Shown here: positions 44,891 to 54,481 of the stretch, piece by piece
Layout of the letters: each line of letters starts with the position of its first letter
Position numbering within the stretch: position 1 is the first letter of the stretch
Origin: Acidobacteriota bacterium
Lineage (GTDB): Bacteria; Acidobacteriota; Terriglobia; Acidiferrales; UBA7541
Assembly: GCA_021812285.1 (NCBI GenBank)
Contig: JAKAOH010000001.1
Coordinates: 21,299 to 85,298, forward strand
Direction: 5' to 3'
DNA length: 64,000 bases
The notes under the pieces: generated by a model
Database searches by the model: none
What the model was told of the DNA's origin: nothing
What the model saw: the letters and a program-made list of their open reading frames with translations, nothing else
Program-made: the position numbers and the translations under genes

Positions 44891-45390
44891 CCCGAACCTC
44901 CAGCTAGTCAGTACCCCAGGAAACCGGGATACCAGATTGTTTACCTTAGATATACAGATACCTTATGATAAGTTAACTGTATAGTAAACAACAGGCCCCT
45001 GTGATTATTGGAGACGGACGACCTGTTAACGTTCGTGGACTAGACAATAGCCACAGCCGCGACGGTGCCCGGGTCGCAACACTAGCGCTAAGTTATAGTT
45101 GATACAGCGTTTATATACGATACTGCCAAAACTACTGATATCAAGCGGTATGACTGAATAGCAGCCCTTGGACCCACCGACTTTCGGGACCTCTTGTACC
45201 ACAGAACGAAGGAAATGTCCTAGTACTTTTATGAAATAGTTTTATACGGTACATAAGACAGCAATAGATGTCTGCCACCCGGAACAGGGTTGTATGGGAG
45301 GAAAAATTTAATTTTTTCATGGAGGATGGCGGGTCAGGAAGTGAGCCTGCAGCATTCGAGACACGCCGCAAGGCGAAGTTTGGCGCTGAG
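44891..45390. other. AT-rich intergenic spacer
   Basis: 500 bases clearly richer in A+T than the surroundings, between two leftward genes. It includes the promoter side of the IPT lipoprotein gene, whose ATG follows GGAGG at six bases. On the - strand a weak TTAACT / TATATC pair with 16-base spacing could be its promoter. An inverted repeat at 44951-44983 is listed separately. No convincing coding sequence on either strand. Confidence 0.5.
44951..44983. repeat. Inverted repeat upstream of IPT lipoprotein gene
   Basis: TATACAG (44951-44957) and CTGTATA (44977-44983) are perfect inverted copies spaced by 19 bases. Their centre contains the near-palindrome CTTATGATAAG. They lie about 60-90 bases before the start codon, overlapping the possible promoter, and could be an operator. 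Confidence 0.4.
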
Positions 45391-46110
45391 TCAGATCGGG
45401 AACCGCACGTGAAAAAAATGAAGCGTGTTGAGGATCCAAACTGCTTCTTGAAAACTCACCGCGACCTCGAAAATCCACAAGAAGACGCACGTCTCTAGCA
45501 AAACGCGCGGCCAGCCGGGCCGCGAGCCAAATGAGGCGATCCTGGCCGAAAGCGTGCGGTCGAAAGCGATGAGGGAAATCCAATAGGAGACGAAGCCAAT
45601 GAGCACTCCGGCCAGCACGTCACTAGGATAATGCCCGCCCACGTACATCCGAGGCAGGCTGACGATCAGCGGGACGGCAGCCAGCAGTACAGTTCCCATC
45701 ATGCGGTTTAGAGAAAAGATGCCGATTGCGATGGAAGTGCACAGGGCGGTGGAATCGCTGGGAAAGGAATTCGTGTTGGGATCGGTCAATATATTGGAAG
45801 GGTAGAGGTGAGCCAAGCCCGGCTGGTGCTGCGGCGGCAGCCAAGAGATAATTTTTGCCGCAAGAAGAGACATCGCGATGGCAATGAGTGAGCCGAGTAC
45901 TACCGTGATTAGCCGGCGGAGCACATCGTCCCGATGCTCGCGTTCGCCCTGTGCCCAGAAATAGAAGAAGCCGGCGGCAAACGGAATGCCGCCTAGCACA
46001 TGGTGGTGCAAGGCGCTTTGAACGCAGTGATCGAACAACGGAAACCTGCCCAGAAACTTGGCAAGCGCGGCTGCGGTGTGGAAATCGAATTGCGTAGGGT
46101 CTGCCAGCAT
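45391..46110 (-). CDS. PAP2-superfamily phosphatase-like membrane protein
   Basis: 239 residues with five or six membrane helices. The C-terminal PAP2 motif is intact (LPRMYVGGHYPSDVLAG: Arg, nucleophilic His, Asp). The central motif is SFPSDSTAL where active members have SFPSDHTA or PSGH; the conserved histidine is replaced by serine. The N-terminal KxxxxxxRP motif is also not evident. Related proteins dephosphorylate undecaprenyl pyrophosphate or lipids. Here activity may be lost or altered. It reads against the flanking glycan genes. Confidence 0.83.
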   Translation of the reverse strand: MLADPTQFDFHTAAALAKFLGRFPLFDHCVQSALHHHVLGGIPFAAGFFYFWAQGEREHRDDVLRRLITVVLGSLIAIAMSLLAAKIISWLPPQHQPGLAHLYPSNILTDPNTNSFPSDSTALCTSIAIGIFSLNRMMGTVLLAAVPLIVSLPRMYVGGHYPSDVLAGVLIGFVSYWISLIAFDRTLSARIASFGSRPGWPRVLLETCVFLWIFEVAVSFQEAVWILNTLHFFHVRFPI

Positions 46111-46199
46111 GGACAGTGATAAATAATCGACGCGTCAAATCTAGAGGTGCAGATTCCCTGGATGACCTCCGGCGGAAACTAAAGTAACATGGCAAGCTA

Positions 46200-47282
46200 A
46201 TGGCCGTAAACGACGTTGCGAACGCAACAGCAGGTACTGCACCTTCATTTGTGAAAGTTCGCCAAGCGAAAGAGCCGGGCGATGCTTTGCGCTGGGAGGC
46301 TTACCTCGCCGGTCGGCCAGAAGCGACCCATTGCCATCGCTGGGGATGGAAAGAGGTTGTTGAGAAGTGCTTCGGCTGGCAGACGTTTTACCTGTTGGCG
46401 GAGGAAGAGGGTGAGATTCGCGGTTTGCTTCCGATCGTCTGGCAAAAGAGCGCCCTTTTCGGCAGTTTTCTCACCTCAGTTCCTTATTTAAACGCCGGCG
46501 GCGTCCTGGCCGAAAGCGAAGTGGCTAAACAGGCGCTCGTCGCCCAGGCAATAGTGCTCGCACGGAAAACGAAGGCACGGTACCTTGAGCTGCGTCATCG
46601 CAACGATCCGGCCTTGCCTCTTCCAACCAAGACCCACAAGGTCGCTATGATTCTTGCTCTCACGGGTGACAAGGAAGCTCTCTGGAAGGCACTTCCGCAT
46701 AAAGTCCGCACCGATATTCGCAAGGGCATGAAATCAAATCTCCAGCCCGATTTCGGCGGTCTCGAATTTCTGGATGATTTTTATGAAGTTTTCGCGAGGA
46801 ACATGCGCGATCTGGGCACCCCTGTCTACACGCGGCGTTTCTTTGCCGAGATTCTGCGCGTATTTCCCGAGGACACCTTCATCTGCCGCGTGCGCCATGG
46901 CGATACAACCGTGGCGGCGTCTTTCCTGATCGGCTATCAATCGACGTTTGAAGCCGTTTGGAGCTCCTCGCATTACGACTTTTTGAACATGCGCCCCAAC
47001 ATGTTCCTCTATTGGAGCATTTTGTGTTTTGCCTCTGAGCGCGGCTTTCGGTTCTTCGATTTCGGCCGCTCCACCATCGGCTCCGGCACCCACCGCTTCA
47101 AGAAACAGTGGGGCACGCAGGACGTTCCTCTCTTTTGGGTTTATTGGCTGCCTGAGGGCAATTCGCTACCCGAAATGAATCCTGAAAATCCGCGCTACCG
47201 GCTGGCGATCCGCCTTTGGCAACGCATACCAGTACCAATCACAAAGATGGTTGGCCCACCCATAGCCAAACGCCTGCCGTAG
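46200..47282 (+). CDS. FemAB-like protein, XrtA-system type
   Basis: 360 residues with two GNAT-like halves, as in FemA/FemX. Motifs: ATHCHRWGWKEVVEKCFG at the start, LLPIVWQKSALFGSFLTSVPYLNAGG, HKVRTDIRKGMKSNL, FLIGYQSTFEAVWSSSHYDFLNMRPN and RFFDFGRSTIGSGTHRFKKQWG. This pattern matches the FemAB relatives found in exosortase A polysaccharide loci. FemAB proteins transfer amino acids from tRNA to cell-wall amines; here a polysaccharide or its carrier may be the acceptor (inference). ATG start; separated from the PAP2 gene by a 90-base divergent gap. Confidence 0.9.
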   Translation: MAVNDVANATAGTAPSFVKVRQAKEPGDALRWEAYLAGRPEATHCHRWGWKEVVEKCFGWQTFYLLAEEEGEIRGLLPIVWQKSALFGSFLTSVPYLNAGGVLAESEVAKQALVAQAIVLARKTKARYLELRHRNDPALPLPTKTHKVAMILALTGDKEALWKALPHKVRTDIRKGMKSNLQPDFGGLEFLDDFYEVFARNMRDLGTPVYTRRFFAEILRVFPEDTFICRVRHGDTTVAASFLIGYQSTFEAVWSSSHYDFLNMRPNMFLYWSILCFASERGFRFFDFGRSTIGSGTHRFKKQWGTQDVPLFWVYWLPEGNSLPEMNPENPRYRLAIRLWQRIPVPITKMVGPPIAKRLP

Positions 47283-47610
47283 AAGCGGCTCCTCCCCGCT
47301 GGACCGGTTCCGCACGAAGCCCGATCACGTTTTCCGTGTCAGTACACGACCGCAGATTGCAAGCGGCAATCACTGCTCCACAGACCTGCCCAGGACAGGG
47401 ATGCCACAGAAAGGAAAACCAATGGGGAATTCTGTGAAAAGCCTTTCCCACCCGCTCCACCGTGCTCTCCTCGCCTGAGGCATAAAGCATGGCCTGTCAA
47501 TCAATTGCGAGGATGTCCCACGAGACCGATGGCTGTCCGATTGCATTGTTCGCGTTCAAGTATAAGAAGCAGGACGCAGCTACAGGCACTCGAATGGGAA
47601 TCGAGCGGCT
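47283..47610. other. Intergenic region before rfbF
   Basis: 328 bases without a supported gene. The base order is mixed, with no strong hairpin plus T tract and no good sigma-54 site. It probably carries a promoter for the nucleotide-sugar and methyltransferase block, but I could not pick a convincing -35/-10 pair. Confidence 0.4.
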
Positions 47611-48387
47611 ATGAAAGTGGCGATTCTTGCCGGTGGTGTCGGCACGCGGCTGGTGGAAGAAACAGAAGTCAAGCCGAAGCCCATGGTGGCGATCGGGGGA
47701 AGGCCTATTCTCTGGCACATCATGATGTACTACGCCCACTATGGCCATCAGGATTTCTATGTGGCGCTTGGCTATAAGGGCGAAGTCATCAAGCGCTACA
47801 TGACCGACTATTCGACCCTCCATGGTGACCTGACCGTCAACTTTTGCACCGGAGAAATTACGCACCACAATAATGGTGTCGCACAGTTTCCGTGGAAGGT
47901 CAGCCTGGTGGAAACAGGCGAGGCCACTTTGACCGGCGGCCGCATCAAGCGCCTCGCTCCTTATCTTGGCAATGAAACCTTCATGCTCACCTGGGGCGAC
48001 GGCGTTTCCGACGTCAACCTCGACGATCTGCTCGCTTTCCACCGGACCCACGGCAAGCTCGCCACGCTCACAGCCGTTCGCCCTCCGGCCCGCTTCGGCC
48101 ACTTAGATCTTCATGGCGACAGAGTAGCGACTTTCACCGAAAAGCCGCAGACGAGCGAGGGTTGGATCAACGGCGCGTTCTTTGTTCTCGAGCCCGGCGT
48201 CTTCGATTACATCGACGGCGATATGACGCAGTGGGAACGGGAGCCGCTCGAGCGACTGGCGCGGGATGGGCAGCTGATGGCGTACAAACACAATTCCTTT
48301 TGGCAATGCATGGACACGTTGCGTGACAAAAAGCTTCTCGAAACCCTCTGGGAGAACGGAAAAGCGCCATGGAAAATCTGGGAGTGA
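47611..48387 (+). CDS. rfbF: Glucose-1-phosphate cytidylyltransferase
   Basis: 258 residues. It makes CDP-glucose from CTP and glucose 1-phosphate, the entry to CDP-dideoxy and branched sugars. The full family pattern is present: [25 protein letters not shown] (nucleotide-binding loop), [65 protein letters not shown] and [15 protein letters not shown]. Usually followed by CDP-glucose 4,6-dehydratase; here an SDR and C-methyltransferases follow. Confidence 0.95.
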   Translation: MKVAILAGGVGTRLVEETEVKPKPMVAIGGRPILWHIMMYYAHYGHQDFYVALGYKGEVIKRYMTDYSTLHGDLTVNFCTGEITHHNNGVAQFPWKVSLVETGEATLTGGRIKRLAPYLGNETFMLTWGDGVSDVNLDDLLAFHRTHGKLATLTAVRPPARFGHLDLHGDRVATFTEKPQTSEGWINGAFFVLEPGVFDYIDGDMTQWEREPLERLARDGQLMAYKHNSFWQCMDTLRDKKLLETLWENGKAPWKIWE

Positions 48388-48391
48388 ATCC

Positions 48392-49447
48392 TTGAAAATC
48401 ATCGTCAGCGGTCACCACGGATATATCGGGTCCATCCTCGTTCCCATGCTGCAAGAGAGAGGACATCAGGTGACGGGGATCGACAGTTTTCTCTTCGAAG
48501 GATGCACGTTCGGTGAGGATGCGCCGCCCGCGCCGTCGCTCCGCAAGGACCTGCGGGACATCACCGTCGCGGATTTGCTCGGTTACGATGCCGTCGCCCA
48601 TCTCGCCGCGATTTCCAACGATCCGCTCGGCGACCTGAACCCCGAATGCACCTACGAAATCAACTACCGTGCTTCCGTGCGCTTGGCCAAACTGGCCAAG
48701 GAGGCGGGCATCGGAAGATTCGTTTTCTCTTCCTCGTGCAGTAACTACGGCGCCGCGCCCGAGGGCTTTGTGGATGAAAATTCGCCGCTGCGGCCTGTAA
48801 CCGCCTACGGCATCTCCAAAGTGCGCGCCGAAGAGGGGATCTCCGCGCTCGCCGATTCTTCCTTCACTCCCGTCTTCCCGCGCAGCGCCACAGCTTACGG
48901 CGTCTCGCCGCGGCTGCGCGCCGACCTGGTCCTCAATAATTTGATCGGCTGGGCTTTCAGCAGCGGTCGTGTTTTCCTCAAAAGCGACGGAACGCCCTGG
49001 CGCCCGATCGTCCACGTGGAAGACATCGCACGGGCGTTCGTCGCGTTGCTCGAGGCGCCGCGCGAGGTCGTGCACAACCAGGCCTTTAACGTGGGTCAAA
49101 CATCGGAGAACTTCCAGATCCGCGAACTGGCCGCCATCGTCGAACAGGTGGTCCCGAGGAGTCATATCGACTTTGCCGCCGATGCCGGACCCGATAAACG
49201 CAATTACCGGGTGAATTGCGATCGGATCAGGAAAATGGTGCCGGGCTTCAAACCGCAGTGGACAGCCCGCCGCGGTACCGAACAGCTTTACGAAGCCTAT
49301 CGCTCCGTGCGCCTAACGCTCGAGGATCTCGAAGGCGCGCGCTATATGCGCATCCGGCGCGTACGCAAGCTGCAGCAAGAGGGGAGGCTGGATTCCATGT
49401 TGCGATGGGTGAACGTCGGCCAGCCCGCTCTCGCGAAGACCGCGTAA
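48392..49447 (+). CDS. NAD-dependent sugar epimerase/dehydratase (SDR)
   Basis: 351 residues of the extended SDR class. Cofactor loop [31 protein letters not shown], and catalytic residues in FSSSCSNYG and [12 protein letters not shown] (YxxxK). The substrate-binding tail includes [19 protein letters not shown] and [15 protein letters not shown]. It resembles enzymes next to RfbF that act on CDP- or GDP-sugars, but the exact reaction (4,6-dehydration, reduction or epimerisation) cannot be read. TTG 48392 is chosen: GGGAG lies eight bases upstream and the Rossmann strand begins at once. Confidence 0.9.
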   Translation: MKIIVSGHHGYIGSILVPMLQERGHQVTGIDSFLFEGCTFGEDAPPAPSLRKDLRDITVADLLGYDAVAHLAAISNDPLGDLNPECTYEINYRASVRLAKLAKEAGIGRFVFSSSCSNYGAAPEGFVDENSPLRPVTAYGISKVRAEEGISALADSSFTPVFPRSATAYGVSPRLRADLVLNNLIGWAFSSGRVFLKSDGTPWRPIVHVEDIARAFVALLEAPREVVHNQAFNVGQTSENFQIRELAAIVEQVVPRSHIDFAADAGPDKRNYRVNCDRIRKMVPGFKPQWTARRGTEQLYEAYRSVRLTLEDLEGARYMRIRRVRKLQQEGRLDSMLRWVNVGQPALAKTA

Positions 49448-49454
49448 ACCGGCC

Positions 49455-50684
49455 ATGTACGATCGTGTTCATTCCTGCCGGTCGTGCAGCGGAAACCAGT
49501 TGGAGCAGGTGCTCTCGCTCGGTTCGACGCCGCTTGCCGATGCCTTGTTGACTAGGGAGCAACTCACCGAGCCGGAACCGACCTTTCCGCTCGATGTGGT
49601 CTTCTGTCCTGAATGCGGGCTGACGCAACTGGCCGAAGTCGTACCGCCGGAAGTCCTCTTTTGCCGGACCTACCCCTATTACTCGTCCTTCTCGCCGGCC
49701 TTGCTCAGCCATTCGCGGGGGAATGCTCTGCGACTCATCGAGCAGTGCGCCTTGAACTCCTCCAGCCTGGTCGTGGAGCTGGCGAGCAACGACGGCTACC
49801 TTCTGCGCAATTTTGTCGAGCATGGCATTCCTGTGCTCGGCATCGACCCCGCCGAAGGCCCTGCCAAGGCAGCGATCGAAGCCGGTATTCCCACGCTGCG
49901 CCGATTTTTCGACGTGCAACTGGCGCAGCAGTTGGCCACGGAAGGCCGCCGCGCCGACGTCGTGATAGCGAACAACGTCCTGGCGCACGTCCCCGATCTG
50001 AACGGCTTCGTCGCGGGAATTCGGATTCTGCTGAAAGATGACGGCATCACTTCGATTGAAGTGCCCTACGTCAAGGATCTGATCGACCATTGCGAGTTCG
50101 ACACGATCTACCACGAGCACCTCTGCTATTTCTCCGTCACCGCGCTCGACCGCCTCTTCCGCCGCCACGAACTCTATTTGAATCGCGTCGATCATCTCCC
50201 GATCCACGGTGGCTCGCTTCGTCTGCACGCCGAGCGGCGCGAGCGGCCCGGAAGCACGGTTCTCGAATTGTTGAGGGAAGAAAAAGAGTGTGGACTGGAT
50301 CGAGTGGACTATTACCGCGATTTTTCACGCCGCGTCCGCGCGAATCGGCAATCTCTCCGCTCGCTGCTCGAAAACCTGAAGCGCCAGAAAAAGCGGGTGG
50401 CCGCCTACGGCGCTGCCGCCAAGGGAGCCACGTTGCTCAACTACGCCGATATCGGCCGCGAATCCCTCGATTTCGTCGTCGACCGCAACCCTCACAAGCA
50501 GGGCCTTTTCATGCCCGGCAAGCAGCTCCCCATTTTCGCGCCCGGTAAACTCCTCGAAGAGAAGCCCGATTACGTTCTGCTGCTCAGTTGGAATTTTGCC
50601 GACGAAATCATGGCGCAGCAGCAGGATTACCGGCGTGAAGGAGGCAAGTTCATCATTCCCGTGCCCCAGCCGGTGATCGTATGA
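49455..50684 (+). CDS. Zinc-finger sugar C-methyltransferase (TylC3-like)
   Basis: 409 residues. An N-terminal zinc-binding domain ([16 protein letters not shown]) leads to a SAM-binding domain ([28 protein letters not shown]). The signature [27 protein letters not shown], carrying the catalytic His/Glu region of NDP-sugar C-methyltransferases, follows. A C-terminal domain has [16 protein letters not shown] and [15 protein letters not shown]. Such enzymes add a methyl group to C-3 of a 4-keto sugar nucleotide. This is the most canonical of three tandem relatives. Confidence 0.92.
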   Translation: MYDRVHSCRSCSGNQLEQVLSLGSTPLADALLTREQLTEPEPTFPLDVVFCPECGLTQLAEVVPPEVLFCRTYPYYSSFSPALLSHSRGNALRLIEQCALNSSSLVVELASNDGYLLRNFVEHGIPVLGIDPAEGPAKAAIEAGIPTLRRFFDVQLAQQLATEGRRADVVIANNVLAHVPDLNGFVAGIRILLKDDGITSIEVPYVKDLIDHCEFDTIYHEHLCYFSVTALDRLFRRHELYLNRVDHLPIHGGSLRLHAERRERPGSTVLELLREEKECGLDRVDYYRDFSRRVRANRQSLRSLLENLKRQKKRVAAYGAAAKGATLLNYADIGRESLDFVVDRNPHKQGLFMPGKQLPIFAPGKLLEEKPDYVLLLSWNFADEIMAQQQDYRREGGKFIIPVPQPVIV

Positions 50685-51901
50685 AAGTGGCGAGCTCGGC
50701 GCTTCAGGCTTGGACGGAGAAGCTCAGCACGGTTGGCAAGTGTCCCAATTGCGGCTCTTCGAATTTCTCTGTCTTTCATCAAGTGCGGAGCGTCCCGGTG
50801 CACAGCTGCCTGCTGCTCGATAATCAGGGCGAAGCCCGCGCCTTTCCGCGCGGCGAAATTCGCCTGGCCCTGTGCGAATCCTGCGACTTCATCTTCAACG
50901 CCGCTTACGATCCCGCCATGCGGAACTACTCGAGCGGCTACGAGGAACAGCAGTCCTTTTCTCCGCGTTTTAGTGCGTTCGCCAGGGAACTGGCCGCCGA
51001 CCTGATCGATCGGTATCAATTGAAGCGCAAAAAGATTCTGGAAATCGGATGCGGCAAGGGCGATTTTCTCGCTTTGCTCTGCGAACTCGGCGGCAATGAG
51101 GGAATTGGTATCGATCCTGCATGCGATCCCGGCCGCATCGGCTGGTCGGCGAAGGGCTCGCTCAAATTCATCCAGGATTACTATTCCGAGGAATACGCCT
51201 CGCTCGAAGCCGATCTGGTCTGCTGCCGCCACACGCTTGAACACATCCCCGGCACGCGCGAATTTCTAAGCATGGTTCGGCGCGCGGTCGGGAACCGTCG
51301 GAATACTACCGTCTTCTTCGAAGTGCCTGATGTCGGCCGCGTTCTGCGGGAAATCGCCTTTTGGGACATCTATTACGAGCACACTTCCTACTTCACACTC
51401 GCTTCGCTGGCCCGGCTTTTCGAATCCTGCGGTTTTTCCGTTTTGCGGGCAGCGAGGGGGTTTGACAATCAATACCTGCTGCTCGATGCGCAACCCGGGA
51501 GCAACCCGAGCTCGGCACAAGCGCCGGAGCTGGATCCCGAGTACACCCGACAGGACGTCGCACACTTCGTGAAAGACTACGCGAACAAGATGAATTGGTG
51601 GAGGCATTTCCTTCAAGAAGGTGAAGACGGAAGGAAGCGCATGGCCATTTGGGGCTCCAGCTCGAAGTGCGTGTCGTTCCTCACAACACTCGAGATTGGC
51701 GATGAAATTGAAGTTGTGGTCGATATCAATCCGTACCGTCATGGCAAATTCCTGGCCGGTTGTGGTCACCAGATTCGTCCCCCGGAGTTCCTGCGCGATT
51801 ACCGCCCCGACATCGTAATCCTCATGAATCCCATCTACCGCGAAGAGATCGGCCGTCATTTGGAGCAATTGGGACTCGCTCCCCGCATCGTTTCGGTCTG
51901 A
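50681..51901 (+). CDS. C-methyltransferase-like protein, divergent paralogue 1
   Basis: 406 residues of the same three-domain plan: CPNCGSSNF and CESCDFIFN zinc ligands, a SAM motif [20 protein letters not shown], a central segment [26 protein letters not shown], and a C-terminal [17 protein letters not shown] and [13 protein letters not shown]. The residues around YYEHTSYF replace YHEHLCYF of the canonical enzyme. Substrate could be a different sugar or acyl intermediate. Four-base overlap with the upstream gene. Confidence 0.88.
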   Translation: MKVASSALQAWTEKLSTVGKCPNCGSSNFSVFHQVRSVPVHSCLLLDNQGEARAFPRGEIRLALCESCDFIFNAAYDPAMRNYSSGYEEQQSFSPRFSAFARELAADLIDRYQLKRKKILEIGCGKGDFLALLCELGGNEGIGIDPACDPGRIGWSAKGSLKFIQDYYSEEYASLEADLVCCRHTLEHIPGTREFLSMVRRAVGNRRNTTVFFEVPDVGRVLREIAFWDIYYEHTSYFTLASLARLFESCGFSVLRAARGFDNQYLLLDAQPGSNPSSAQAPELDPEYTRQDVAHFVKDYANKMNWWRHFLQEGEDGRKRMAIWGSSSKCVSFLTTLEIGDEIEVVVDINPYRHGKFLAGCGHQIRPPEFLRDYRPDIVILMNPIYREEIGRHLEQLGLAPRIVSV

Positions 51902-52106
51902 TTCGCCCGGGGTTTGGGGATCAGTCGTAAGCCTTGGGCAAAGAGCGGGAAGGTTTTATCCAAAGTGTGAAATTGCTTTCGTTCACCGAGTGGGGAAAGT
52001 CTGCCAACACAATGATAAGAGATGGGTTATGTTTTGGCTCTGGGTGGGTCACTGGAAGCCCAATTGCTAATCAGAAACGTTCGAAAGCGAAGTTCGGCGG
52101 TCATCC

Positions 52107-53363
52107 GTGTCTAGTATCCAAGTGACTCTCTGCGAGGCGAGGCAATTGAGCAAGACGCCAAGCTCGGTGAAAGGCAAGATCGGCTCTCGCTGTCCTGCCT
52201 GCGGCAGTTCCGGAACCGAGATCTTTTTTGAGATCCCCGAGTTTCCGACTCTTTCGAACGTCTTACTGAAGACTGCGGAAGCCGCTCGGCAGTGGCCCAA
52301 GGCGCCGATCCGGTTGGGCTTTTGCCACGGATGCGGATGGATTGGGAACACGGCGTTCGACTCCCGCCTGGTGAATTATGGCGAGCACTACGAGAATTCG
52401 CTGCACTATTCGGCCGTTTTCCGGAAGTACGCCGAGCGCCTGGCCCGATATCTGCTTCATCGTTTCCACTTGAAAGGGAAAGATCTCATCGAGATCGGGT
52501 GTGGCCAAGGGGATTTCCTGCACAGTCTTTGCGAGTTGGGATGGAATCGTGGCGTGGGTTTCGACCCGAGCTTCTCGCCTGAACGCGCCCATTCAAACGG
52601 TCGCCAAGACATTCGATTTGTGCGCGACTATTACTCCCCTCAGTACGCCAACTACCGCTGCGACTTCCTTTGCTGCCGGCATGTGCTCGAGCACATCGAA
52701 GATCCGAAATCTTTTCTGCAGAATGTCCGGCAGGCACTCGACGGCCGCAAGCGGGCCAAGCTGTATTTCGAAGTGCCCAACGCGCTCTTCACACTGCGTG
52801 GGATGGGCATCTGGGATCCCATCTATGAGCACCGCTCCTACTTTTCCCGCTACTCCCTGAGATTCCTGTTTGCCTCCAGCGGCTTCCGCGTTTTGAGCAT
52901 GCGCGAACGATTCGGCGGGCAGTTCCTCTGCCTCGATGCCGAAATGGCTTCACACGGGAAGGGGGAAGGCGCGAATTGTACGGGAGGGCGCAAACAACTC
53001 CGGCGCATGGCCGGTGATGTGCGCAACTTCGCCGGCGCTTACCGGAGAAAAGTCGAAAAGCACCGAGCTTTTCTCCGCGAATCTAAACGCCGGGGAAAGA
53101 AAATCGCCCTGTGGGGCGCGGGCTCCAAGGCCGTCAATTTCCTGAATGTATTCCGTCGGGAAAAAGCAGTTGAATTCGTTGTCGATTTGAACCCTTTTAA
53201 GCAAGGCATGTTTATTCCGGGAACGGGCCAGAATATCGTAGCCCCAGAGTTCCTCCTGAACTACCACGCTGATTCCGTAGTTGTGATGAATCCAATCTAC
53301 CAAAGGGAGATATCGGCCCACCTGAAGAGCCTGGGACTCCACCCCGAGATGATCCCAGCATGA
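52107..53363 (+). CDS. C-methyltransferase-like protein, divergent paralogue 2
   Basis: 418 residues, closest in pattern to the preceding gene: CPACGSSGTEIF and CHGCGWIGN, SAM motif LIEIGCGQGDFLHSLCELGW, CCRHVLEHIEDPKSFLQNVR, YFEVPNALFTLRGMGIWDPI then YEHRSYFSRYSLRFLF. The C-terminus has IALWGAGSKAVNFLNVF and VVDLNPFKQGMFIPG. Its similarity to the neighbour implies local duplication followed by divergence. GTG start; the preceding 205 bases hold no supported gene. Confidence 0.88.
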   Translation: MSSIQVTLCEARQLSKTPSSVKGKIGSRCPACGSSGTEIFFEIPEFPTLSNVLLKTAEAARQWPKAPIRLGFCHGCGWIGNTAFDSRLVNYGEHYENSLHYSAVFRKYAERLARYLLHRFHLKGKDLIEIGCGQGDFLHSLCELGWNRGVGFDPSFSPERAHSNGRQDIRFVRDYYSPQYANYRCDFLCCRHVLEHIEDPKSFLQNVRQALDGRKRAKLYFEVPNALFTLRGMGIWDPIYEHRSYFSRYSLRFLFASSGFRVLSMRERFGGQFLCLDAEMASHGKGEGANCTGGRKQLRRMAGDVRNFAGAYRRKVEKHRAFLRESKRRGKKIALWGAGSKAVNFLNVFRREKAVEFVVDLNPFKQGMFIPGTGQNIVAPEFLLNYHADSVVVMNPIYQREISAHLKSLGLHPEMIPA

Positions 53364-53599
53364 GCAGAAGAGCAATCCCCGCCTTAGGCGTCAATCACCT
53401 CGACGCAGTTCCCTTGTGCTGCAAGGCTGCCCGAGCCACGATCAACAAAGCCTTCATGAGCTTAGACCCAGGACTCGCAAAGATTGACATATCGATTGAG
53501 GGTTACGTAGATATCCTCGCTCCGCTCGAATCGTATTTTGTTCACGATCCGAAAACAGATGAATTCTTAAGACTAATGAAATCTGTATGGCGTGCTTGA
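53360..53599 (+). CDS. Small hypothetical protein, translationally coupled
   Basis: 79 residues. The ATG overlaps the preceding stop (ATGA) and the 3' end overlaps the possible TTG start of the next gene by eight bases. The sequence has mixed hydrophobic and acidic content (LDPGLAKIDISIEGYVDI) and no recognised domain. It begins the A+T-richer segment. It may be a real small gene or a fragment left by an insertion event. Confidence 0.4.
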   Translation: MSRRAIPALGVNHLDAVPLCCKAARATINKAFMSLDPGLAKIDISIEGYVDILAPLESYFVHDPKTDEFLRLMKSVWRA

Positions 53600-53600
53600 A

Positions 53601-54395
53601 ATGGATACGTACATGCGCGTCTTCATGCAGAGTGAGCTGCGGCGCCTGGTCACCGGCAGTAAAATACATAGGTTTTTGTCGTTAATGATTCTCGACTCAT
53701 GGAAGTATGTTCCGCTCAGGAAGTATCTCAACTTCCGTAAGCTGTCGCTGTTCTGGAAGGTGTGTCTACACGCTCAACAAAACTGGGCTAGCTTGTCGAG
53801 TGTGTACGATCTAACGACATTTGTCGAGAACAGCAGGCTGCCAGGAGCACTTGTCGAGTGTGGCGTGTGGCGAGGTGGATGCGCTGCAGTTATGGCTACC
53901 GTGGCTGCCAAAGCCAGGAGCAATAGGAAGCTTTGGCTGTTCGATTCGTTCGAAGGGATGCCCGAGGCGACGCAGGAAGATCTTGGGGAAGATGCCAAGT
54001 GGTTGTCAAACAACCGTATGAGCGGCAGGCTTGCGCCGGTTGGAAGAAATGTCGCTTCAATCAACGAAGTAAGAAGCCTGTTGTTCAACGAGCTGCATCT
54101 TGAAACGAGTAGTGTAATGATTGTTAAGGGCTGGTTTCAAAATACCCTTCCCGAGTATCAGCGTCATATTGGTCCCGTTGCGATCCTGAGAATCGACGGT
54201 GATTGGTATGAGTCAACGAGAGTATGTCTCGAAAACTTGTACGACAATGTGGTTGCCGGAGGCTTCATAATAATTGATGACTATGGATTCTTTCCCGGTT
54301 GTAGGAAGGCGGTTGACGAGTTTGTCGAGCGTAGGGCCCTGAAGGCGCGCTTAACCGCGATAGATTACTCGCGCGTCTATTTTAGGAAATGTTGA
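53601..54395 (+). CDS. TylF/MycF-family O-methyltransferase
   Basis: 264 residues. The family core is clear: TFVENSRLPGALVECGVWRGG (SAM loop), LWLFDSFEGMPEAT, VMIVKGWFQNTLPEY, ILRIDGDWYESTRVCLENLYD and FIIIDDYGFFPGCRKAVDEF, the last two holding the metal-binding aspartates. These Mg-dependent enzymes O-methylate deoxysugars. In a polysaccharide locus it may cap or decorate a residue. Codon use is markedly more A+T rich than in the neighbours, suggesting recent transfer. ATG 53601 is preferred to TTG 53592. Confidence 0.88.
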   Translation: MDTYMRVFMQSELRRLVTGSKIHRFLSLMILDSWKYVPLRKYLNFRKLSLFWKVCLHAQQNWASLSSVYDLTTFVENSRLPGALVECGVWRGGCAAVMATVAAKARSNRKLWLFDSFEGMPEATQEDLGEDAKWLSNNRMSGRLAPVGRNVASINEVRSLLFNELHLETSSVMIVKGWFQNTLPEYQRHIGPVAILRIDGDWYESTRVCLENLYDNVVAGGFIIIDDYGFFPGCRKAVDEFVERRALKARLTAIDYSRVYFRKC

Positions 54396-54481
54396 AGCTA
54401 GGTGAAACGCACACTGTTAAGAAAGGAAAGCTGATCCTCCGGCCCCAGACGCAAACGGGGTCGTAAGAAAGCGCCCATAAG

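Noticed and set aside
44891-44930. GG-N10-GC spacing before the IPT lipoprotein gene
   Set aside because: Both boxes are poor matches to the sigma-54 consensus; a chance spacing.
47239-47490. 83-codon - strand frame downstream of the FemAB gene
   Set aside because: Overlaps the FemAB 3' end, no motif and no ribosome site.
51934-52125. 63-codon + strand frame between methyltransferase paralogues
   Set aside because: TTG start without ribosome site and no protein-like conservation pattern; overlaps the next gene's start.
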